DNA of 64,000 nucleotides from Streptomyces sp. NBC_00273 (GTDB taxonomy: Bacteria > Actinomycetota > Actinomycetes > Streptomycetales > Streptomycetaceae), in assembly GCF_036178145.1 (NCBI RefSeq), contig NZ_CP108067.1, forward strand, positions 9,191,001-9,255,000, read 5' to 3'. Position numbers and translations under genes: made by a program. Below, piece after piece: positions 31,898 through 40,358 of this stretch. The notes under the pieces are model-generated. The model made no database searches and was not told where the DNA came from. It worked only from the letters and a program-made list of their open reading frames with translations. Positions within the stretch are counted from its first letter, which is position 1, and each line of letters opens with the position of its first letter.

Positions 31898-33178
31898 TCA
31901 GCCCTTGCGGGAAATGGTCCCGAGCTCGCGCGCGAGCCGTGCCGCCGCCTGCTCCGGCGTTTGGCGCAGCGCCAGAACGTCCTGCGCCACGGCCTGCACG
32001 GCGAGGCTCACCTGGTCGTAGCGCGGACTCTTGGGCCGCGGCACCGCCGACAGCACGCTCTGGCGCAGCGTGGGCAGGTACGGATACGCCCGGACCAGCT
32101 CGGGATCCTCGTACAGCGCGGCGCGCACCGGAGGCAACGAACCCTTGGTGAGCACCTGCCGCTGGACCCGCTCGCTGGTGAGGTAGGAGATCAGGTCGGC
32201 CGCCGACGCCGGATGCCGTGCACGGCTGCTCACGGCGAGGTTGGAGCCGCCCAGCACGCTGGTGCCGGGCCCGTCGGGCCCGGGCAACGGCACCGCGCCG
32301 AACTTGCCCGCGACCTTCGACCCCTCCGCGCCCGCGTCCGCGTACACGTAGGGCCAGTTCCGCAGGAACAGCAGCCGGCCCTCCTGGAAGGCCCGCCGCG
32401 ACTCCTCCTCCTTGTAGCCGAGCGCGTCGCGGGAGATCCAGCCCTTCCGCACGCCGTCCGCGAGGAAGCGCAGCCCGGCGCGCGCCGCGTCGGAGTCCAC
32501 GCTCACGCGGGCGCCGTCGTCGCGCAGGATCGATCCGCCCGCCGAGTGCACGGCTTCGGTGACGTTGACCGTGAGCCCCTCGTACGGCAAGAACTGGCCC
32601 GCATAACCGTCCAGTCCGTACTTCGGGGCGATCGTGCGCGCCTGGCGGATCAGCTCGTCCCAGGTGCGCGGCGGCTGCTCGCCCTCCTGGTCCAGGAGGT
32701 CCTTGCGGTAGTACAGCAGTCCCGCATTGGTGACGTACGGGACCGCGTACAACCGGCCGTCGAAGGTCGCGGTGTCGACGACGGGCCGCAGGAAGGAGTC
32801 CAGCGGGAAGCGCTCGCGCCGGAGCGGGGAGATCCATCCGGCCGCCGCGAACTCGGAGGTCCAGGCGACGTCGATGTTCAGGACGTCGAACCGATTGCGG
32901 CCCGATCGCAGCTCACTGATCATCTGGGCCCGGGTCTCGTCCGCCGAGTCGGGCAGCTCGACGAGCGTGACGCGCTCGCCGGGATGGGCGTCGTTCCAGT
33001 CCGCCAGGAGCGGAGGGAGGTAGTCCGTGAGATCGCCCGCCGTGACGAGCGTCAGGGGGCCGCGGTCCCGGTCCTCGGAGGCCGCGCCCGTCTCGGCACG
33101 CACGCCGAGACCGGTGTAGCCCGCCAGGACGACCGCCCCGACCAGGAGAGCTCTACCCGCGGCACGCATCCACCGCAT
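31898..33178 (-). CDS. Extracellular solute-binding protein, orphan
   Basis: A 426-residue family-1 binding protein like those for trehalose/maltose. After a signal-type N-terminus (GRALLVGAVVLAGYTGLGVRA), LTLVTAGDLTDYLPPLLADWNDAHPGERVTLV and FDVLNIDVAWTSEFAAAGWI are the usual opening. The lipobox Cys is absent (AGYTG), so it is either released or kept by an uncleaved signal. The ATG at 33178 has GGGAGGAATCT upstream. No permease genes accompany it and it has its own terminator, so it may serve a transporter elsewhere or act as a sensor. Confidence 0.88.
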   Translation of the reverse strand: MRWMRAAGRALLVGAVVLAGYTGLGVRAETGAASEDRDRGPLTLVTAGDLTDYLPPLLADWNDAHPGERVTLVELPDSADETRAQMISELRSGRNRFDVLNIDVAWTSEFAAAGWISPLRRERFPLDSFLRPVVDTATFDGRLYAVPYVTNAGLLYYRKDLLDQEGEQPPRTWDELIRQARTIAPKYGLDGYAGQFLPYEGLTVNVTEAVHSAGGSILRDDGARVSVDSDAARAGLRFLADGVRKGWISRDALGYKEEESRRAFQEGRLLFLRNWPYVYADAGAEGSKVAGKFGAVPLPGPDGPGTSVLGGSNLAVSSRARHPASAADLISYLTSERVQRQVLTKGSLPPVRAALYEDPELVRAYPYLPTLRQSVLSAVPRPKSPRYDQVSLAVQAVAQDVLALRQTPEQAAARLARELGTISRKG

Positions 33179-33223
33179 AGATTCCTCCCAGTACACGATC
33201 CGGCTGCGTCGCCGACCATCGTG

Positions 33224-33265
33224 GCCTATATATACCCGTTAGGCATGGGCGATACTAGATGCCCA
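33224..33265. promoter_or_regulatory. AT-rich dyads in the divergent promoter region
   Basis: GCCTA (33224-33228) pairs with TAGGC (33240-33244) around TATATACCCGT, and TGGGC (33246-33250) pairs with GCCCA (33261-33265) around GATACTAGAT. They lie between the orphan binding-protein gene and the PadR gene, where promoters and the PadR operator are expected. Confidence 0.45.
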
Positions 33266-33346
33266 GGCAGACGAGACGGACGGCGGCGCAACTCGGCCCG
33301 CTGCCGAGTGAACCGTTGACTACGGAGCGGGAAGGAGGGGGAGCGA

Positions 33347-33853
33347 GTGCGGCTGGCGCTCCTTGCGCTCCTCACCCGTAGCCCTGCGCACGGTTACGAG
33401 CTGAAGCAGGACCTTGAGAAGCTCCTGGGCGCCGCGTACCCTCAGCCCAACGTCGGCCAGATCTACGTCACCCTCGGACGGCTGGAGAAGAGCGGCCTCA
33501 TCGAGGGCGAGGACGTCGAACAGTCGGGTCGCCCCAACAAGCGCACGTACAAGCTGACGGACGCCGGACGCGAGGCCGTACTGGCCTGGTTCGAGGACAC
33601 CACCGAGGAACCCCGGGTACGGGACGAGTTCTTCATGAAGCTCGCGCTCGCACCGCAGTCGGGTCTGGCCGATCCGGTCGCACTGATCAACAAACAGCGG
33701 CGGCAGTACCTCAACACCATGCGGGACCTGTCCAAGCTGGCCGCGGCGGAGGACCGCGACAACAAGATCTCCCAACTGCTGATCGAGGGCGCCATGCTGC
33801 ACCTGCAGGCCGACCTCGACTGGCTCGAACGCTGCCAGGAGGAGCTGGAATGA
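33347..33853 (+). CDS. PadR-family transcriptional regulator
   Basis: A 168-residue repressor. The winged helix is MRLALLALLTRSPAHGYELKQDLEKLL, then PNVGQIYVTLGRLEKSGLIEG and a wing containing RTYKLTDAGREA; the C-terminal helices dimerise. The GTG at 33347 has GAAGGAGG upstream. The stop overlaps the ATPase gene start (ATGA), so the regulator and the ABC system it probably controls are one operon. Confidence 0.93.
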   Translation: MRLALLALLTRSPAHGYELKQDLEKLLGAAYPQPNVGQIYVTLGRLEKSGLIEGEDVEQSGRPNKRTYKLTDAGREAVLAWFEDTTEEPRVRDEFFMKLALAPQSGLADPVALINKQRRQYLNTMRDLSKLAAAEDRDNKISQLLIEGAMLHLQADLDWLERCQEELE

Positions 33854-34635
33854 GCGACGCCGCCACCACCGCCGCTCCCGGCGCGTCCGTCGAGCCCATC
33901 GTGCGGGCCGAGGGCCTGACCAAGACGCACCACGGCGAGGGCGTGCCGGTGCAAGCCGTGCGCGGGGTGGACCTGTCCGTCCGGCCCGGCGAGTTCGTCG
34001 CCGTCACCGGACCCTCCGGAGCCGGCAAGTCCACGCTCCTGCACCTGCTGGGCGGCCTCCAGCGCCCCGACGGCGGGAAGCTGTGGATCGGCGGGGAGCG
34101 GGTCGACGCGTACCGCGAGGCCCGCTGGGCGGTCCTGCGGCGCCGCAGCATCGGCGTCGTCTTCCAGTTCTTCAACCTGGTCTCCAACCTCACCGTCGCC
34201 GACAACGTCGAACTCCCCGCCCTGCTCGCCGGCGCCTCCCCGAAGGCCGCCCGCGCATCCCGGGCCGAACTGCTCGCCGAACTCGGCCTCGAAGGCCGCG
34301 AACGCTCCATGCCCGGCGAACTGTCCGGTGGCGAGCAGCAGCGCGTCGCACTGGCCCGCGCCCTGGTCAACCACCCCGCACTGCTGCTCGCCGACGAGCC
34401 GGCCGGCAGCCTCGACAGCAAGGGCACCCGCGAGGTGCTGCGGCTGCTCTCCCGTTTCCACCAGCGCGGCCAGACGATCGTGATGGTCACCCACGACGCC
34501 CGGATGGCCAGCGCCGCCGACCGCGTCATCTCCTTCTTCGACGGGCGCATAGCCGACGACGCACAGCTCGGCGGCGGACGCCGCGGGCCGGCCCGCGGCG
34601 TCTCCGGCGTGCTGGACCTGGAACTCAAGGAGTGA
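33850..34635 (+). CDS. ABC transporter ATP-binding protein (MacB/LolD-like)
   Basis: A 261-residue ATPase. Walker A GPSGAGKST at about 54-62, Q-loop VFQFFNLVSNLTV, signature LSGGEQQRVALARAL, Walker B ALLLADEPAGSLD, H-loop VTHD. It pairs with the FtsX-type permease that follows; such systems couple ATP use to extrusion or to mechanical transmission across the membrane rather than classical import. Translation is coupled to PadR upstream. Confidence 0.94.
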   Translation: MSDAATTAAPGASVEPIVRAEGLTKTHHGEGVPVQAVRGVDLSVRPGEFVAVTGPSGAGKSTLLHLLGGLQRPDGGKLWIGGERVDAYREARWAVLRRRSIGVVFQFFNLVSNLTVADNVELPALLAGASPKAARASRAELLAELGLEGRERSMPGELSGGEQQRVALARALVNHPALLLADEPAGSLDSKGTREVLRLLSRFHQRGQTIVMVTHDARMASAADRVISFFDGRIADDAQLGGGRRGPARGVSGVLDLELKE

Positions 34636-34637
34636 CC

Positions 34638-36983
34638 GTGCGGGCCACGCTGCGCTGGGCGCACGCCGACTTCCGCGCACACCGCGGCGAAGCCCTCTTC
34701 GTCGTCCTGGCCAGCGCCGGCATCATCGCCTCGCTCCTGCTCGCCGGCGCACTGTTCAGCTACGCCGCCAACCCCTGGCAGCGCGTCTTCAACCAGTCCC
34801 ACGGCGCACACATCTGGCTGCACACCCGCGCCGGTGCGGACACGGCCGCCCTGTCCCGCGTGGACGGGGTCGCCGCCCTTTCCGGTCCCTACCGCACCAC
34901 GGCCACGACGGTCGAGTCGCGCGGCGCCCGCGTCGGGGTGACGCTGCGCGCGGCCACGACCGTGCCCCCGGAGACCGGACGGCCGCTCGTCACCGACGGC
35001 GACTGGCTCGCCCGACCCGATACCACCGCTGCCGGCACCGGCGCGGGTACCGGCAGCGGCGCCCTCGTCCTGGAAGCCTCGGTCGCGCGGGCCCTGTGGG
35101 CGGAGCCGGGCGACACCGTACGGGTCACCGGCCCGGACGGCGCCCCGCACGCACTGCAGGTCAGCGGGATCGCCGAGGTGGCCGAGCCGCGCTACCACCC
35201 GGGCGGCGGGCCCGGCATCGGCTGGGTCCTCGACGACACCCTCGACGAGGTCGCCCACGGCGACACCGGCCAGAGCGTGGGCCTGCGCCTGCAGGACCCG
35301 GACGACACCGACTTCACCGTCCAGCGGGCCGTGACCGTCCTGGGCGCCGACCGGGTCGCCCAGGTCACCAAGTGGCAGCAGGCACGGGCCGAGGCGGGCG
35401 GCGACGACCGGCTGCTCGGCCAGATGTTCGCCGTCTTCGGGCTCGGTGCGCTGCTCGCGGCCGCGCTCGCCGCCGCCGGAGCGATCGGCGCCCGCGTCCG
35501 CGGGCAACTGCGGGACATCGCGATCCTCAAGGCCGTCGGCTTCACCCCCGGGCAGGTGACCCGTGGCTTCCTCGTGCAGCACCTGGCCTTCGCCCTCCTC
35601 GGCGTGGCCCTCGGCACGGCGGCCATCGCCCTGCTGGGTGCCCGGATACCCGGACGGATCGGGGCAGCGACGGCGGTGTGGCAGGACCTGCCCGGCCACA
35701 CCGCGCTCATGATCGGCATCCCGTGCGGTGCGGTGCTGCTGATCGCGGCCGCGACCGGGCTCTCGGCCTGGCGGGCGGGCCGGGTCCCACCGGTGCCGGT
35801 GGCCCGGGCGGCGCTGCCGTCCGCCGCGCCGATGACCGCGCTCGGCAGGCGGGCCCTCGGCGTACGCGTGCCGCCCGCCCTGGTCCTCGGATGGCGTGCG
35901 GCCTTCCCGCGGCGCGGTCGGACGCTCGTTCCCGTGGCCCGGCTCGCCCTCCCGCTGGTCCTCATCACGGTCGCACTCGTCGCCTGGTCGACGCTGGACC
36001 AGTTCCGCAGCCGGCCCGCGCAGATGGGCTTGCCCGCGGCATTGACCGTACGGGCCGGACAGTCGGCCGGGGCGTCCGACGCGGAACTGGAGCGGACCCT
36101 CGCCGAGGTCCGGGGCGTCGCCGCGGTCCATCCCGGCGCCGAGATGGCGGCGCTCGTACCGGGTCAGACCGGCACCATCACGCTCCGCGGCCTGGGTACG
36201 GCCCGGGACCCGTACCCCGCCAAGGTGGTGGAAGGGCGCGCGGTCAGCGGTCCGGACGAGGCGGTGGCCGGACAGGGGCTGCTCGACCTCCTCGGGGTAC
36301 GGGTCGGCGCGTGGGTGCGGATGACCGTCGAGGGCCGACCACAGATCCTGCACGTCGTGGGCCGCACCATCGAACCCGAATCCGGGGGCCGGGTGATCAC
36401 CACGAGCATCGACGCGCTGCGCGAGCGCGATCCGGGGCTACGACCCGACTTCCACGCCCTGGTGCTGCGCGAGGGCGCGGACCCCGAGGCGGTGAGCGCC
36501 GCGCTCGCCGGGGCGACGGCCGGGGCGCTGGAGGTCCGCGAGACGCCGAACCCGGTCGACCGGCTGGAACCGGCGCGCGCGGTGATCGCCGCCCTGATCG
36601 CGGTCCTGGCGCTGATCGGGCTGATCGAGCTGCTGACACTGATCGGGACCGGCGTACGGGACCGCGGCCGGGACCTGCTCGCGCTGAAGGCGATCGGGCT
36701 GACGCCCCGGCAGATCGGCGCGATGATCGTGACGGCCGCCGGCCTGACGGCGCTGGCGTCCGCCGTGGTGGGCACGACGGTCGGGGTGCTGTCCGGCAGG
36801 TGGCTGGTGGACACCCAGGGCGCGTCGAGCGGGATCGGCGCGGGCATCGCCCAGCTGCCGCCGCTCCCCGTACTGTTCACCGTGATCGTCGGGGCGGTGC
36901 TGGGCGCGGTGGTGGCGGCGGTGCTCCCGGCGACACGAGCGGCACGCCGGCGGCCGGCCGACTCGCTGAGCGAGACCCTCTGA
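34638..36983 (+). CDS. FtsX-like ABC permease
   Basis: A 781-residue permease with two FtsX units. An N-terminal helix (LFVVLASAGIIASLLLAGALF) is followed by an extracellular MacB-like domain, then helices at about 265-400 with DIAILKAVGFTPGQVTRGFLVQH. A second helix (VARLALPLVLITVALVAWSTL), a second extracellular domain, and a C-terminal helix set with DLLALKAIGLTPRQIGAMIV follow. The GTG at 34638 has AAGGAG at 6-nt spacing; the overlapping GTG at 34632 is an alternative. A PadR-controlled efflux or envelope-stress function is typical. Confidence 0.92.
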   Translation: MRATLRWAHADFRAHRGEALFVVLASAGIIASLLLAGALFSYAANPWQRVFNQSHGAHIWLHTRAGADTAALSRVDGVAALSGPYRTTATTVESRGARVGVTLRAATTVPPETGRPLVTDGDWLARPDTTAAGTGAGTGSGALVLEASVARALWAEPGDTVRVTGPDGAPHALQVSGIAEVAEPRYHPGGGPGIGWVLDDTLDEVAHGDTGQSVGLRLQDPDDTDFTVQRAVTVLGADRVAQVTKWQQARAEAGGDDRLLGQMFAVFGLGALLAAALAAAGAIGARVRGQLRDIAILKAVGFTPGQVTRGFLVQHLAFALLGVALGTAAIALLGARIPGRIGAATAVWQDLPGHTALMIGIPCGAVLLIAAATGLSAWRAGRVPPVPVARAALPSAAPMTALGRRALGVRVPPALVLGWRAAFPRRGRTLVPVARLALPLVLITVALVAWSTLDQFRSRPAQMGLPAALTVRAGQSAGASDAELERTLAEVRGVAAVHPGAEMAALVPGQTGTITLRGLGTARDPYPAKVVEGRAVSGPDEAVAGQGLLDLLGVRVGAWVRMTVEGRPQILHVVGRTIEPESGGRVITTSIDALRERDPGLRPDFHALVLREGADPEAVSAALAGATAGALEVRETPNPVDRLEPARAVIAALIAVLALIGLIELLTLIGTGVRDRGRDLLALKAIGLTPRQIGAMIVTAAGLTALASAVVGTTVGVLSGRWLVDTQGASSGIGAGIAQLPPLPVLFTVIVGAVLGAVVAAVLPATRAARRRPADSLSETL

Positions 36984-36999
36984 CGCTCCGACGGGCTCG

Positions 37000-37325
37000 T
37001 CAGCGGAACGGGTGGGCGTCCTCCTCGGCCCACCGCTCGGGGAGCCGGTGACGCGTACTGCCAGCAGCTCGGCGTTGACGTCTCGGCCCGCGACGTCGAG
37101 CACCGCATTGGCAGCCTCCTCCCGAAGACGGCGGCCATCTGGGCATGCGCCTCCCTTCGGCCGATCTCGCAGCAGGTCGACCGCGAGGTTCTCGCCGGCG
37201 GGGCCAGGTGCGGATGGGTCTGGACGGTGATGGACGACACCAGCACCACGTGCTCGACGCCCGCCCGCCGGGCTGCGCGAGGACGTCCGCGTCCGGGCCC
37301 GTACGGGACACGAGGACCATGCGCG
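37000..37325 (-). pseudogene. Decayed NAD(P)H-binding (NmrA-type) oxidoreductase
   Basis: Pieces of one protein appear in different reverse frames: GVEHVVLVSSITVQTHPHLAP, then after a frame change GENLAVDLLRDRPKGG, and finally a short LPERWAEEDAHPF tail. The SSITVQTHPHL...GENLAVE pattern is typical of NAD(P)H-binding reductases of the NmrA group. The N-terminal GATGxxG motif and most of the C-terminal half are missing. With at least two frame changes it cannot be functional. Confidence 0.6.
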
Positions 37326-37429
37326 CGTTCTCCCGTCGTCAGGTGATCAACTTGAGGACACGCCAGGAGCTCAATCGCACTTCAGGTCAAGACGACTCCT
37401 GGCGAGGGCCGGACCTCGGAGCAGCAGGG

Positions 37430-38521
37430 TCAGTCGATGCGCGCGGGCAACCCCGCGAGACCGGTGTCGCGCATGATGCGTTCGACCGTGTCGGGCAGGG
37501 TGCTGTCGGCTCCGACGACGGTCTCGACGCCACCGGGAAGGAGGTCGCGCTCGCGATACCAGTCCCGCAGTTCCCGCTCGGTGACCTGAGCCAGATGGTC
37601 GGGGTCGGCCTTCGAGGCATGCCGGGTCAGCGTCTCCTCGATCGGGACGTCGAGGTAGTAGCAGCGGGACACTCCACGGTGGTCGCCGAGCAGGCCCGCC
37701 AGCATGTCGCCGTACCGGTCGGCGTACAGGATTCCCTCGACGACCACGTGGTAGCCGGCGTCCAGTGCGTAGCGGGCGACCGTGTCGATCAGCCCGATGT
37801 TGGCGCCGCCGGGCACATCGCGCTCCCTCAAGACGACCCGCCGCACGTTGTCCTGGCCGACGAGGGCCAGGCCACGGCCGAACCGGTCGCGGATCCCCGC
37901 CGCCACCGATGACTTGCCCGACGCCGAGTTCCCGCGCAGGACCACGAGCCGGGTCCCGTCACTTCCCACGGTCATTCGGCGCACCCCACCGTTCCCCGAG
38001 AGGCCGGGCAGGAGGCGGGTGCGGTCGATGCCGTCCGCGGCGTACTCGACGAGGTCGCCCGGCTGCTGGAAGTGCACGGCGGCGGGCGCGCCGGCCCGGT
38101 AGGCGTCCAGGCCGGCCCGGCAGTACGCCACCATCGGCTCCGGCAGAGCGCCCAACGGATACCAGCCCATGCCGTCACACCGGTCCGGCTCCGTCACCCG
38201 GGGCAGGCCCGTCCACCGCCGTACCTCGAAGAAGACGCCGATCCGCGAGCTGCCGCCCCGGGGCGGGCGGTGGTGGACGGTGACCGCCGCGGTCACGTCC
38301 GGCGCCGCGATCAGGACGCCGGTCTCCTCGCGGGCCTCCCGGATCACCGCTTCGACCATGTCCTCGTCCGGGTCGAGGTGCCCGGACGGCAGGTGCCACA
38401 GACCGGTCGCGTACACGGGCCCGGCCCGGCGCGACAGCAACACCTCCGGGCCGCAGTTGCCGTCGCGGCGCAGTACGAGGTGGACGTCGACCGGCACGGT
38501 GTGCCGGGGGCCGCCGCTCAC
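37430..38521 (-). CDS. Nudix hydrolase-P-loop kinase fusion
   Basis: A single open frame joins two domains. The N-terminal Nudix domain has the box G-HLDPD-E, DMVEAVI and REAREETGV, and would hydrolyse a nucleoside diphosphate derivative. The C-terminal AAA_33/zeta-like kinase has Walker A RGNSASGKSS, VGQDNVRRVVLRERDVPGG and EGILYADRYGDML. No stop or new start lies between them. The Nudix half is close to the second Nudix domain of the adjacent upstream gene (shared EPDRC and GALPEP motifs). The start is uncertain: GTG at 38521 is chosen because the 24 codons up to GTG 38593 are low-complexity; GTG 38497 is also possible. Confidence 0.8.
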   Translation of the reverse strand: MSGGPRHTVPVDVHLVLRRDGNCGPEVLLSRRAGPVYATGLWHLPSGHLDPDEDMVEAVIREAREETGVLIAAPDVTAAVTVHHRPPRGGSSRIGVFFEVRRWTGLPRVTEPDRCDGMGWYPLGALPEPMVAYCRAGLDAYRAGAPAAVHFQQPGDLVEYAADGIDRTRLLPGLSGNGGVRRMTVGSDGTRLVVLRGNSASGKSSVAAGIRDRFGRGLALVGQDNVRRVVLRERDVPGGANIGLIDTVARYALDAGYHVVVEGILYADRYGDMLAGLLGDHRGVSRCYYLDVPIEETLTRHASKADPDHLAQVTERELRDWYRERDLLPGGVETVVGADSTLPDTVERIMRDTGLAGLPARID

Positions 38522-38599
38522 GGTGCGGTCCGGGCGCGGCGGGTACGGCGACCGCGGTCGTGCGGATGGTCCGGTGCTCGGGTGACGGTGCACCGGATC

Positions 38600-38623
38600 G
38601 TGGTCGTGGTCGTGGTCGTGGTC
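38600..38623. repeat. GTGGTC hexamer repeat, 4 units
   Basis: Four perfect tandem hexamers lie in the short gap between the double-Nudix stop and the Nudix-kinase start. Confidence 0.9.
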
Positions 38624-38632
38624 ATGGGTGGT

Positions 38633-39532
38633 TCATGCCCACCCGAGCTCGGTGTAGAGGCGGCCGGCCCGGATGCCCTCGAGCGCGGCCCGGGCGTAGG
38701 GGACGACCGGTTCCGGGAGGGCGCCGACGGGCCACCAGCCCCAGGACAGGCAGCGGTCGGGCTCGCGCACCTCGGGTGCGCCGTGCCACCGCCGCGCGCG
38801 GAAGAAGAGCTGGATGCGGGGCAGGCCGCCCGGTCGGTCCACGACGTGCACGACGTGGACCAGTTCCACGTCGCCCGGGTCGATGCCCAGGCCGGCCTCC
38901 TCCGCCGCCTCCCGCACGAGGCAGGCGACGGCGGATTCCTGCTCGCAGTGTCCGGCGAGGAAGTGGTGGGTGGACGCCGCGAAGGCGGAGTCCGGGTGCC
39001 GCAGCCCGAGCAGGATCTGCCCGTCCCGTTCGAGGTAGAGGTGAACGCCGACGACGTTCCGTCGCGCCCGGCCGCCGGATCGGGCCGGAGCCGGTACGGC
39101 GGCCGGGGCGAGGCTCCGGGCCCGGTGGAGGTCGATGACCTCCTTCGTCCACGGGCACATCGTCAGGAAGGGGATCGTGGCCGCGTCGAAGTGGCGGAAC
39201 ATGATGCCTTCGGGGCACGGAAGTTCGTCGGCGTCCCCGTCCCAGGCCCCCAGGTACACCTGGATGCGGCCGTCGGTCGGCCCGTCCGGCCCGGGACCGT
39301 GGCAGCTGACGACCGTGAAGGGTTCCAACGGCACGGTCAGGCCGGTCTCTTCGAGGAGTTCCCGCTCGACGGCCTGCGCCGCCGTCTCCTCGCCCTCGCG
39401 GCCTCCGCCCGGGACCGACCACGTGCCCGGGTCGCAGATGTCCTTGTTGGCGTCGCGCAGATGCAACAGGTACCGGCCTCGCGAGTCGACCAGTAGCGCG
39501 GCGGTGCCGTGCGGTTCGACGGATTCGGTCAT
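38633..39532 (-). CDS. Protein with two tandem Nudix domains
   Basis: A 299-residue protein. Domain 1 (about 5-135) has a canonical Nudix box, G-GREGE-E, TAAQAVE and RELLEETGL. After an Ala/Pro/Arg linker, domain 2 (about 155-285) has GHCEQESAV...REAAEEAGL, one residue shorter than the G-x5-E spacing but with the catalytic Glu residues kept. Domain 2 closely resembles the Nudix half of the downstream fusion, so part of this locus arose by duplication. The ATG at 39532 has AAGGAG upstream. It would act on nucleotide or damaged-nucleotide substrates; the exact one is unknown. Confidence 0.87.
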   Translation of the reverse strand: MTESVEPHGTAALLVDSRGRYLLHLRDANKDICDPGTWSVPGGGREGEETAAQAVERELLEETGLTVPLEPFTVVSCHGPGPDGPTDGRIQVYLGAWDGDADELPCPEGIMFRHFDAATIPFLTMCPWTKEVIDLHRARSLAPAAVPAPARSGGRARRNVVGVHLYLERDGQILLGLRHPDSAFAASTHHFLAGHCEQESAVACLVREAAEEAGLGIDPGDVELVHVVHVVDRPGGLPRIQLFFRARRWHGAPEVREPDRCLSWGWWPVGALPEPVVPYARAALEGIRAGRLYTELGWA

Positions 39533-39733
39533 CGGAGCTCCTTCACTGGTGCTCTGAAGAACGGTCCGGGTCCGGGGCCGTCACGGCCGAACCCGGGGCA
39601 TCGCGCGAACCCGTGTTCGGGTGCGGGGCGGGGCCCTTGCGGGCCCGGGCCGAACGACGTTGAAACTCGCTCGAACAGGTCGGGGTCACTCCTGAGGGGG
39701 ATTGCGGGCGGGAGGCTCGGGCGGCGGCGGTCA

Positions 39734-39757
39734 GGATGAGGATGAGGATGAGGATGA
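39734..39757. repeat. GGATGA hexamer repeat, 4 units
   Basis: Four perfect tandem units lie 22 bp beyond the DUF4265 stop, in a 247-bp gap that otherwise shows no gene. Confidence 0.9.
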
Positions 39758-39779
39758 GGCGACGGTCAGGCCGCGGCGG

Positions 39780-40268
39780 TCAGGCGTTCCACCATGCGTC
39801 CGTGCCGCAGCCGACCTCGTAGTGCCACCACCCTTCGTCCCGCCCCCGGTCCAGGAGGGCCTTGATCCCGGCGAAGTCCGCGCCGGCCGGCGCGGTCAGG
39901 GCCAGCATGGGGAAGTCCGCGCTGAAGACCTCGCCGCCGAGCCCGAACTCCGACAGGCGCTGGTGCACCGCCTGCGGGCTGCGGCCCAGGGGGCCGGTGG
40001 GTACGGGCAGCACACGGATGGTGCAGTTGCCGGAGGAACTGACCCGCCCGACGGCCCAGTGGAGGCCGTCGGCGTCGGTCCGGTACCGCACCACATCCCC
40101 CTCGGCCACCCCGTCCTGCAGGAAGGGGCAGTTCTCCACGCTCGCGGTGTCATCCCCGAGCTTCATCGCCCACAGGCCCTCGGTGTCCTGCGGGAACCAC
40201 CCCTCGCGCGGGACGAACCGGAACCACACCTTGATCTTCTCGACCGCGTTCTCCATGACAGCCATCAT
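39780..40268 (-). CDS. DUF4265 domain protein
   Basis: A 162-residue soluble protein with a DUF4265-like pattern: EKIKVWFRFVPREGWFPQDTEGLWAMKL, then CPFLQDGVAEGDVVRYR and a GNCTIRVLP strand, with a C-terminal WWHYEVGCGTDAWWN end. DUF4265 proteins are of unknown function. Three in-frame ATGs (40268, 40265, 40256) are possible; the last begins the conserved part but none has a clear ribosome site. Confidence 0.82.
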   Translation of the reverse strand: MMAVMENAVEKIKVWFRFVPREGWFPQDTEGLWAMKLGDDTASVENCPFLQDGVAEGDVVRYRTDADGLHWAVGRVSSSGNCTIRVLPVPTGPLGRSPQAVHQRLSEFGLGGEVFSADFPMLALTAPAGADFAGIKALLDRGRDEGWWHYEVGCGTDAWWNA

Positions 40269-40358
40269 GCGCCGATCGTCGATGACACCGCGGACCGGGC
40301 GTGCGGGCCGGACCGCGCCCGTGAAGGGCCGCGGGCCGGCTCCGCCCAGGTCCCGGGA

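Noticed and set aside
34083..34637. Upstream extension of the FtsX-like gene
   Set aside because: Runs inside the ATPase gene in another frame; the GTG at 34638 has AAGGAG.
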